From assembly GCA_015832175.1 (NCBI GenBank), contig WJXW01000010.1, positions 992,001 to 1,056,000 on the forward strand: a DNA stretch of 64,000 bases. Reading direction: 5' to 3'. Positions 55,872 through 64,000 of the stretch are shown here, piece after piece; the stretch's first letter is position 1, and the number at the start of each line of letters is the position of its first letter. Below the pieces are notes generated by a model. The model did not search any database. It was not told the origin of the DNA and saw nothing but the letters and a program-made list of their open reading frames with translations. This DNA comes from Paraphaeosphaeria minitans (lineage: Eukaryota; Ascomycota; Dothideomycetes; Pleosporales; Didymosphaeriaceae). The position numbers and the translations under genes are program-made.

Positions 55872-58716
55872 ATGCGGAACGTTTGGTCATTGCTGGCTGT
55901 TGCCGGCTCGGTCGTTGCCCAAGGTGAATACGGAGGCTCATCATCAACCATATCTTCCTCGTCCGATGGCTACGTGGTGGGTCCCTCAACACCCAGTGCC
56001 ATTGCAACGCCATCGCCATCGCCGTCGCCAACCTCCCAGCCTCCCCCGAATGTATCTTACCCCGAGGGAGGCTACGCGACTGAGACTACGTCTCCTGGAT
56101 ACATAGCTTCTCCTCCTGGGTACGAGACGTGCGCGCCGGTGACAATTATCACCACTACCACACGGACGCCCAAGCCCGTCACCATCACTTCCACGACAAC
56201 GAGGACTCCTAAGCCCGTGACCAACACCGTCACAACCACCCAAACACCGAAGCCAGTCACAACAACAACCACAAAGACCCCGAACCCGGTCACTAACACT
56301 TTCACCCAAACCAGGTGGAGCACAACGACTTTCTTCGATACTGTCACTTACTGGAGAAATTCTACCACGACCTCAACCGAAACTACTGTAAGTCATTTCA
56401 ATGCCCTTCAGGCTTGAGCATCACATGCCAGCCATTGTTTCGTCGTTCCAATGCTTGAGCACTTGACTGATACTTGGTAGACGTGCACGGAGATTGAAAC
56501 AACGACTGTTGACCACACCACGACTGTGGATCGCACTTCTTATGTGGATATCACCTCGTATGTGGACCGCACTACCGAGCGTACCGCCACGACCAAGGTG
56601 ACGAAAAACCTTACTGAGACGGAGTGGAGCACATACCTCACTACCTCCGTCTTCACCAGCATTAGTCTCATTACGTCAACTTCCACTTCGTACATCACGT
56701 CGTGGTACTCAACGGCATTCTCTGAAACGATCACCTCGTGGATCTCCACTGTCATTACAGTGCCAGTGACAATCATAGAAACCCTTAGTGTCCCTTATAC
56801 TGTAACTGACGTATACACCACTTCGGTACCTGTAAGTACGTATCGATACAAGCCACAGTACTATTCTCATCTTCATCTCAGTACACTGTCGAAACTACCA
56901 TACCTGGGCCTACCTTGACGGTTCCGGGTCCTATTGAGACCGTCGTTGGACCTACGCAGACCGTTCCTGGGCCTACGTCGTTCGTCACTGACGTTGAAAC
57001 TTCGATTATCACTGATATTGTGACTTCAATTATTACTGATGTTTCTACGGAAACCATCACTAGCACGACGATCAGCACGATCTTGGGTACCATTACGCTC
57101 CCACCCAAGACGGTGACAACGACCTTCACTCTCCCCGGTAGCACGGAGACCATCACTCTCCCTGGTACTACGGAAACCATCACTCTCCCACCTATCACGG
57201 AGACCGTTACTACCACCTTGTGAGTACACGAAGGCCATCTGCCGTACATGGCATTATCTAATAGTTATATAGGCCTGCCGTCACCACTGTGTCGACCATC
57301 TTCTCGACTTTCACGTTCACCTCCCTGCAGCCAACGACTGTCTTCGTGCCGACGACGTTTGTTACAACAAGCCCAAGAACAATTGTCACAACAGTCCCGA
57401 CCACGATTGAACGTACCATCACGCCGTCCTCGTCTTCTCCAGGCCCTATCTCATGCTCCAGCCAGTGTATCATCGATGTTACGGCCAGTTTGGTGGCCTA
57501 CCCATCCGCTGTCACTACTCAGACGTCCTTTGTTACCCTCACCACTCTGAACTACTACACAAATGAAGCCGGCTCGACAGTAGGCTCATCTACGACCATA
57601 AACCAGCTTGGACCGACCTCGGAACTGACTTGGACGTACAAGGACAATATCCTTACTTATCCCACTACGTACGCGGCCTACGAGACGTTCTCGCACCTGG
57701 AGGTCACTGCCATTGCCACAGCCTGCATTACCTCAACCGGGCTATTGACCGGCGTGGAAACTACCGCCAACCCCACTTTGCTTGTGCCCATTTCACAGAT
57801 TACCGACTCTGCCTCGGTTCCGCCCACTGTCGTGGAATATCTCAATTCCAATCCTGCTGTTACTTCTCAGATTGGTCAGTCCATCGACACTGGGGCTTGT
57901 GATCCTATTGTTGGAAGCCCGGCGACGCCAACACCCTCCGCTATTGGTACTGTTACCACCGTGGCATCCCGCGACTCTTTGGAGACTCAGATCAATACTG
58001 TTCCCGCCCTGTCAGCCATCGTCACCACAACCGCAACGCAAGAAGCGCCTACGACTATTGTCTCAACTGCGCCAGCACCGCCTCAATCGACAGTCACATC
58101 GGTAGAGCAGCCCACCGTCACTGTTTCACCCACAGTCGTGACCTCCACTGCGGAGCCTACGACGGTCACCGCATCGGTCTCCATCAGCTCCGATAACCCA
58201 TCCACCTCTTCTCCTGAATCCTCGAGCAGCGAGTCGCCGTCTCCGTCCAGCACCCCTGAACCGAGCAGCGAAACGCCTGCTCCTTCTAGTTCATCCGCCT
58301 ACAGTGTGCTTCCCTCGAGCAGTGCTGCTGACTCCACGTCTGAAGTGCCATCTTCGTCAGAGGCCCCCTCCGAGAGCCCCTCCGAGACCCCCTCCGAGAG
58401 CCCCTCCGAGACCCCATCCGAGAGCCCCTCCGAGACTCCGGAATCCTCCACACAGGCGCCGAGAACCTCTGAGATTAGCCCCTCGAGCACGGAAGAGATC
58501 TCTTCTCCTCCCGTGTACACGCCTCCGCCGTACACGACGAGCTTCTCCAAGACAACGACCGCGGCAAACGCCACGAGCTACGGCACCGCGCCGCAGTCCA
58601 GCGCAAGCCAGCCGACATACTTCCCTGGCGCCGCAGCCAAGATATCCCATGGGTTAGGCGGCATGGCGGCCGGCTTGCTTGGTGCCGCGGGTGTTGGGTT
58701 AGGAATGGTATTATGA
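55872..58716 (+). CDS. Thr/Ser-rich GPI-anchored cell-wall protein
   Basis: Four exons: 55872-56387, 56481-56831, 56882-57219, 57273-58716; 882 residues. The signal peptide is MRNVWSLLAVAGSVVAQ. The body is mostly Thr, Ser, Val and Pro, expected to be heavily O-mannosylated, with repeats of TRTPKPVT (about four), ITLPG(S/T)TETIT, and near the end SESPSETP (about four). A cysteine-containing region (ISCSSQCIIDVTASLVAYPSA through TGACDPIV) may be a small folded module. The C-terminus AAGLLGAAGVGLGMVL is a hydrophobic GPI-attachment tail. Such proteins form the outer fibrillar wall layer and act in adhesion. Family membership beyond this cannot be assigned. Exons 2 and 3 begin in the same phase, so the repeats may have spread by exon duplication. 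Confidence 0.85.
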
Positions 58717-60208
58717 TGAACGGAATGGGATGTGGGTAATTCTAATATTTGATGCGTTAATGAAAAGGAAATGGAATGGAAGTGGAAATGTATGCTACAC
58801 TTCTAATGGTGGGCTTAATGATATCCCTGGATGAATTGGAGAGTGTTACTTGACGTCTTTCAGTGTGTTGCTTGTGGATAGGCGTGATGCTCCGCTCTGC
58901 ATTCGCTAGACTAGGTACCTACATACCGGTACCTTCCATTTCGTATTTCGCATCACATCAGCGCTTCGATAGATACCACACCACAACACGCACGTGTATA
59001 TCCGTTCCCCACGCAGACGATTCATAGCGCATATCGCGCGCTGCTAAGATCGCCCGTAGAGCATCCCCAGGCGCTGTTCGCGCGAGCACGCACGGCGGGA
59101 GGCTTATGTACACATGGGTAGGTAGGTACTCACCTGCCTTGCAGAGCTAAGTAGTCTAGGTACCTACCTACCTACCCGCCCGCCTGGCCCCCACCACACT
59201 CGAGAGTCGACCCGCCAAGCACCTTAGCTCGGCATACCTAACCGTACTCACCTGCACCCTCTATCCCTCCACCCCACAAACAAAAACGCAGCGCGACGAA
59301 CTCGCGTCTTTGCGCAGCTTCGTCGTCGTCGTCGTCACCATCACCATCAGCACCCCGATGAAGAGTGAGTAGATAGATAGATTAAGGCAAACTTCAGGCC
59401 TCCAACGCGGCCAGAACGTTCACGCAAGCAAGCAGGCTAGGTCATGCATACTGCAGCCACGACGGCATGGCACACACTATCGATTCTCCCTTCGTTTCGC
59501 GCTCCCGATCGTTCTGCGCGCGGGACGAGGATTTTGTGTGGCGAGAGGGTAGGTCGATAGGTAGGTAGTCTAGGTGGGCGGGTAGCTTAAGTGGCCAGAG
59601 GTGTGCGCGTCTGCGCCGAGTGGATGGAAAAATCGACGTGGCTGGGCGATTAGGGGGCTGGGTGATTGGGTGGTGGGGCGGGGTATGTTGGTTGGCGAGG
59701 TGGGTGCGGGAGGATGGAGGGAGTCTAGCGAGGGGGGTGTGGGACGGTGAGAGGGTGGGAGGAATGGGCGGGGGGTCGGTGGGTGTGTTGGGTTTGCGTG
59801 GAGGGTCGCGGCGGAGGCTGGATCGGGTGTGGGATACGCGGTACGGTACGGGTGGTGTGTGAGGTGGTGGGCTGTCGGATGGTGTTCGGTCTCTCGACTG
59901 GGTACCGTGCGTATGACATGTGCATGTTGAATTAGACTTGGAACGCCGATGCTTCCGCACGGGTGGTGGAGTGCAACAAACTTATTTTTTTGCCCTGTGG
60001 CATGCGCTCAGTTTTGTTAGGGCAACTCGTTTAGCTCCTACCTTCATTGAAGAACGCTGTTGTGTTTATATCGGCACAATGATTATTGCCTGGAGAGGGT
60101 TTATCACGATGGGGGAACTGCGCGCCATCTGCTTTATGTCATGACTGCGTTACCAATACCAGCGCGCAGACTGTATAAAACGCTGGATCAAGCGGCTCTC
60201 AAATATGC
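58717..60208. other. Gene-free region with TACCTA tracts
   Basis: About 1.5 kb. GTAGGTAGGTACTCACC and CTAGGTACCTACCTACC tracts lie at about 59116-59178, and GGTAGGTCGATAGGTAGGTAG near 59550-59570. A G-rich stretch at 59640-59870 makes long spurious frames. A TATAAAA box at 60174-60180 precedes the next gene. Confidence 0.5.
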
Positions 60209-60884
60209 ATGGAGATCACAATCCTAGATCAGCTCGATCGGCATGCCAATTTCAACACAATGCTGGATGAAGATCTAAAAGTACAGGTCTGTCGCTACTT
60301 GGCTCCGCGAATGAAGAGATGTAGGCAGTGGATTTCGTCGCAGCTCGAGGTATAATTATACTTGTTTGATTGAGCACAATCTAGCTTCTTCGCCGAGAAG
60401 AGACGTCTGGACTTGTCTACAGTGCGTCGGACAGCGCGAGTCGCTGTCCTTATGGCCCCGTTCGTCTTTTGGAGACGTCACAGCGGAGTATTCGAATTCC
60501 ATTGACACCATACATGATTCCCCTTTCCAAGCGGACTATATGCGTTGGTGTAATGAACGAACGCGAATACCGCCTAGCATAGACCCGTTTCACCTTGCTT
60601 CCCTTCCCAAACTCATGCATATCTTTGGAGAGTCTGGAACCATTTCACATATCTCTGAATATCGAGAATATCCCCCGAGGCTCTACAACATTCGTTCCAT
60701 GATGTCAATTTGTGAATTTCATACTCGCGTACTTTGCGAAAGCACTCCATGGGTATGCGAGGAATGTGCGTACTCCACAACACCGCTTTTTGTTCAATTC
60801 ATTGATCAAGTGAACCAGGTGGCAGTATTCTTTCTGGAGCCGAGTCCACTTGTAACAGCTGTTTCTGCAAGTGCGAAACAATGA
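60209..60884 (+). CDS. Putative protein with two W-x-C-x2-C modules
   Basis: Tentative two-exon gene, 60209-60320 and 60385-60884 (donor GTAGGC, acceptor ATCTAG), about 203 residues. The frame from 60366 onward is open for 172 codons. The body contains VWTCLQC near its start and PWVCEEC near its end, two W-x-C-x2-C half-sites about 125 residues apart, with extra Cys between (WCNER, CEFH, VLC). A paired zinc-ribbon arrangement is possible. No known family is recognised. The TATAAAA box is only about 30 bp before the first ATG, so translation may start at the second in-frame ATG, 60260. The branch site is weak, hence the low confidence. It lies next to two small genes with related motifs. Confidence 0.35.
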
Positions 60885-61221
60885 ATAGCCATCTGCTCCC
60901 TGGACCTACTGCAGGGTCTCAAGTCGGTGAGCAACGGAAGATGAAGGACGTGCTGGGGATTTGTATGTGAAAATACGACTACAAATCATCTGTGCTTTAC
61001 ATCACCCTGTGGAGAGTCGAAGTAGCACACCTCTCAATGCTGCGATCACTCACGATGAACCATGTACATATAGCCCTCTACCCCGAACTCTATTTACTTT
61101 CAAAAAACAAAGGTATCCACAGCCAACAACCTCAACACCCGCAGCCTGCAATCGAGATCAACTACCATTCCAAATCCACTTTATCGAGCACTCTGAGCAG
61201 CCATCTTACCGCTCTTCCGAA

Positions 61222-61473
61222 ATGAGTCGTGCCAAACATATTCAACTTACGGCTGCCTGGGAATGCTGCAAATGTACGTCCAGTCGAGTGTCGATCGTGC
61301 GTGTCTGGACTCTTTCACTCATTAGCGTAGGTCAAACGTGGAACCAATCCTTTGGGGCTGGTAATTCGAATAACAACCAGGGCCGGCCAGTTTGTGGCGG
61401 CAAGGACCACATGCATCAATGCGACCACGTACAATTCAGTCTTTGTAAGAAGGAGCATTCATTGGCATACTGA
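61222..61473 (+). CDS. Small cysteine-rich zinc-ribbon-like protein
   Basis: Two exons, 61222-61273 and 61331-61473, with a 57-bp intron (GTACGT...GCGTAG); 64 residues. After splicing the protein reads AAWECCKCQTW, an Asn/Gly-rich loop, then VCGGKDHMHQCDHVQFSLC. This gives a W-x-C-C-x-C half-site, then C-x8-C-x7-C with two His, typical of small zinc-ribbon-like proteins I recall in many filamentous fungi with no known function. The intron length is a multiple of three and is itself open in frame, so an unspliced 83-residue form would also be translatable. No signal peptide. The 337 bp upstream to the previous frame contain no other gene. Confidence 0.55.
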   Translation: MSRAKHIQLTAAWECCKCTSSRVSIVRVWTLSLISVGQTWNQSFGAGNSNNNQGRPVCGGKDHMHQCDHVQFSLCKKEHSLAY

Positions 61474-61594
61474 GGTTGCAATGGTGGTGAAGGGTTCTGC
61501 AATGTGTTGCCTTCAATGATTGGGTATTGATATTGTGTTTCGCGCATGTGTCTCTGTATTTTAGAATTCGATTGAATTTTGATGGAGATCCAGT

Positions 61595-61815
61595 GGCTCG
61601 TTCGGTTCCAGAGTCTGAAAACACTTTGGCGTGTGCGCATGCCTTTATTTGAGGGATGCTCTGCCAAAGTGCTTAGGACCACCACGCTCGTTCGGTTCTA
61701 GAGTTTGAAGATACTTTGACATGTGCGCATGCCTTGATGTGATGGAATGTTCTGTCAATGTGCCTGGGACCACCAGGCTCGTTCAAGGCCCAATCTCTAG
61801 AGATACTTCTTCACA
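61595..61815. repeat. 90-bp tandem repeat, two full copies and a partial third
   Basis: Units begin GGCTCGTTC/CGCTCGTTC at 61595, 61685 and 61776 (spacing 90 and 91), and the full copies end GGACCACCA. Most differences between the first two copies are transitions (C/T and G/A), the second copy being more AT-rich. It sits between two genes for small Cys-motif proteins. Confidence 0.88.
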
Positions 61816-61875
61816 TTGAAAACGCTTCCCATCCCCGATGCCACGGAAGAGAGCCCTAATAAAGTGTACTCACTG

Positions 61876-61943
61876 TATATAAGGCTTCACACTGTGTCCC
61901 AAAGACTCTTCAATGTTTCCAGACATAGCGATGGGTATATAAG
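61876..61943 (+). promoter_or_regulatory. Two TATA boxes 60 bp apart
   Basis: TATATAAG occurs at 61876-61883 and again at 61936-61943, both on the plus strand upstream of the small gene at 62102, about 160-220 bp before its start. They could give two transcription starts. Confidence 0.5.
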
Positions 61944-62101
61944 GGGCCCCAGGGTATCAAAACCATGCTTTTCTCATTACCATCATTCTTTGCGATCGAA
62001 TACAACAGATCTTAGCACCAGCAATTCAAACCCCGACGTCTTTAACGCTACAAGCAACCTAAATACATCACCCACACCCAACATCCACATCAACCCCCGA
62101 A

Positions 62102-62334
62102 ATGGCGCAAATCGAACCTCAGGACCTTGTCGACAGCAAAAGGCCCCCTTGGCACTGCTGCTTCTCTACGTACAAATACCGTATCAATACAGTCCGAGTG
62201 CTTCAGGCATCAAGCTTCAAGCCATCTAACACACCTCCGTAGGCGGACGGGAAAACATCGACGGGAAAGAAAAAAGGTGCCCCGCTTGTTTGCATACCAA
62301 ATGTAACAACTGCGGGTTTACGATCCCGGGATAA
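62102..62334 (+). CDS. Small cysteine-rich protein, second zinc-ribbon-like gene
   Basis: Two exons, 62102-62180 and 62243-62334, intron GTATCA...CCGTAG with a good CTAAC branch site about 15 bp before the acceptor; 56 residues. The product has PPWHCCFSTY, then after a charged linker KRCPACLHTKCNNCGF, i.e. C-x2-C-x4-C-x2-C. It resembles the 61222 product (Trp followed by a Cys pair, then clustered Cys). Here, however, the second Cys of the W-x-C-x2-C half-site is Ser, so the zinc site may be incomplete or formed differently. Start context is CGAAATGGC. A longer unspliced frame covers the region but ends before the cysteine cluster, so the spliced model is favoured. Two TATA boxes lie upstream. 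Confidence 0.5.
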
Positions 62335-64000
62335 TGTGAAGGCAGTCTGTACGGTTGTTGAGCTGGTATCTACATCTAGCTATGCAACGGTTCCGTACTG
62401 ACGGTCTAAGATGACGCGCAGTCTTGTGATGGAGCTTTTATAGCTACCAGATCGTACATTGGGTCATTTTTATTTTACTGGTTGGGATGTTTTAGCGTGG
62501 CTGGGTTACCCTGATGTTACTTACGTATCATGAATGCATTTTTAATGGTGTTTAAACCGTCTTTTCTGCAAACTACCACCGCTTAGGCTATTTAAAGCCG
62601 ATATCGTGCTGTTAGCGATACTTTCTAATGTCGGTCCAGCATGGGAGCGTGTAGGTTTGAAAGAATACTTGAAAAGGCGAAAAGGCATATGACGAGCTCA
62701 TGAGACTCAGATAGATACGCTTCTATATTCTCCCCAAAGATTATAGCACGAAGAAAACTATAACAAGTTTTGATATTTGGATTAACCCATGAGGTTTCTA
62801 GCTTACCTGTCTATGATAATGCATATAGACGAAGATAGAGGGTAGAGACCCGTCCCAAGTCACACTGTCAGTTCTTTAATTGAATCAAAAAGACATATAA
62901 CCTGAAAGGGGTTGGATGTGGTGTTACCACTGGAATATGTGCTATTTTTGTGTCAATATGTGATGTGAGTACACTGGCACATCGGGTCGTATTTTAAAGC
63001 TGCCCTTCCCCTAACAGTGAGTATATCACATTTACTACATCCTTGACATGTTCAGATACTCGAGTTAGTGGCTCACCGAAATCACGCCGTCCGAAAAGAG
63101 GAGACGGAAGAATTTTTTGGAGCAACTCCGGCTTGATGTTTCGGAGGACAATGAACTGTCCCTCCAGAGTATCATCAAGAAGACACCAAGGCCAGCTGTA
63201 CCCTATGAAGCCGACCCCAAACTATTCAGCCAGCTACCGTTTTACGAGATCTCCGAGTTAGAATTGGCTATCGCTTTGTGCCAACCTTTTCCGATTATCC
63301 GCCTCCTTGAGGAGCTCGTATTGAAGGTCCTCACCGAAGCCGTTTATACTCTATACCTACCAAAGAGCGCTAACAGTTGTTTCTGGCGGATAAGCTTATT
63401 GCTCGCTCATTTCTCTATGCGTTATCAGGAAGTTTGAACAGGCTTATGTATCCGCTCCTCTTATATTCCAAGTGTATTACGCTTTTCGGGTGAAGACATT
63501 CCATCAGGCGGAGCGAGCAACACACTTTGCCAAAAGCTTCGAAAGATGAAAATACTGCAAAGCATTGCCGAAGGCTTGACGTCAGCGTCTGGGTGGCTGG
63601 CCTCGAGGTTATCAATGCTACCACAGTGATCCTTCACTAATTCGCGAACTTCAATTGCCTGAATGTTGATGGTTCCGTCGTCATAAACAAAGTTCAGGAG
63701 CTATCTATCGGGAGCCGGCGGGTAGAATCTGATGAAGACTTCGGATTGCCTCTGTCTCTGATATACGCCACTACACTTGTTCAAACTCAAGTCCCTCACA
63801 CTCTACGATATACTATGAAGGGGTTAACGTTATGGCAAAAAGAATTCATGATTCCCGAGGTACTTATCCTTTTACTAGACCTTTCGATATGATCGCTAGT
63901 TCCGCTTGGTTAGCACTTGAAGAATACCGTTACCTCTACGACTCTGCACAATTTCGATCCTGGAGAAACTCCACGTCTTACTGAACTGAACGAAGTGGCC
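62335..64000. other. Gene-poor, AT-rich right end
   Basis: Apart from the frameshifted remnant near 63 kb, the sequence is AT-rich with many stops in all frames. A coding-like plus-strand stretch at about 63650-63890 (VVINKVQELSIGSRRVESDE) may belong to the same decayed gene, which could continue past the window. Confidence 0.45.
63056..63437 (+). pseudogene. Frameshifted coding remnant, unrecognised
   Basis: A plausible 39-bp intron (GTGAGT at 63017, TTGAC, TTCAG ending 63055) is followed by ILELVAHRNHAVRKEETEEF. The frame then changes at a run of six T (63113-63118) and continues as LEQLRLDVSEDNELSLQSII to a stop at 63435. The second part has a clear protein-like pattern (YEADPKLFSQLPFYEISELE, then a Leu-rich helix). 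Removing one T would fuse the two parts, so this is either a pseudogene or a sequence error. The family is not recognised. Confidence 0.4.

Noticed and set aside
59442..59960. 172-codon minus-strand frame rich in Pro, His and Thr
   Set aside because: Composition follows the G-rich low-complexity plus strand, and overlapping plus-strand frames are also open.
61816..62229. Unspliced 137-codon frame over the third small Cys gene
   Set aside because: It is in a different frame from the cysteine-containing exons and ends before the cysteine cluster; the spliced 56-residue model has matched phases, a CTAAC branch site and conserved-type Cys.
1..64000. tRNA, rRNA and intact transposons
   Set aside because: I scanned for T-loop-like GGTTCGA signatures, terminal inverted repeats, and transposase or reverse transcriptase motifs and found none convincing; short or degenerate elements could be missed by eye.

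Overview
The window is nuclear DNA from a filamentous ascomycete (Pezizomycotina; a dothideomycete-like fungus is my guess, not demonstrated). The evidence is short introns (about 40-220 bp, mostly 46-70) with GT...AG ends and CTRAC-like branch sites, fungus-specific families (HET domain, Zn2Cys6 regulator, OSBP-related protein, IQGAP with many IQ repeats, Thr/Ser-rich GPI wall protein) and intergenic tracts full of TACCTA/GGTAGGTA and other microsatellites. I see no operons, tRNA, rRNA, CRISPR or intact transposon. All exon joins were made by eye, by matching splice signals, reading phase and family expectations.

Layout. 0-13 kb is mostly housekeeping: CGI121 (KEOPS), COX4 (antisense, five exons), PNC1 nicotinamidase, an OSBP-related lipid-transfer protein with a C-terminal FFAT-like motif, a secreted glycerophosphodiester phosphodiesterase, a RING/multi-TM protein and an unrecognised protein with an FHRSWTG motif. 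13-15.8 kb is gene-free and repeat-rich. 15.8-25.8 kb holds a 1757-residue IQGAP on the minus strand, divergent from IMP dehydrogenase, then a NUDT19-like Nudix hydrolase.

26-38 kb is more accessory. It has a TIR-like/unknown protein divergent from a HET-domain protein, then a Ctr copper transporter divergent from a tiny secreted His/Met protein. A gene-poor segment with decayed coding traces follows, then a 1245-residue repeat-built membrane protein whose frame is interrupted by a TAG that a 42-nt intron would remove. 39-50 kb returns to conserved genes: an NDUFAF6-like squalene/phytoene-synthase-fold protein divergent from RAD5, a C11orf54/DUF1907 protein and a Zn2Cys6 regulator. 51-59 kb encodes a membrane-anchored pepsin-fold protein that appears catalytically dead and an 882-residue Thr-rich GPI-type wall protein.

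58.7-64 kb is gene-poor. It contains what look like three neighbouring genes for small or mid-size proteins with W-x-C-type zinc-ribbon-like cysteine motifs (60.2, 61.2 and 62.1 kb), a 90-bp tandem repeat between two of them, and a frameshifted coding remnant near 63 kb.

Functional links are mostly generic: tRNA modification, respiration, NAD salvage, lipid transfer, cytokinesis, purine synthesis and DNA damage tolerance. The best candidates for an undescribed system are the copper pair at 30.3-32.0 kb and the cysteine-motif gene cluster at 60.2-62.3 kb.
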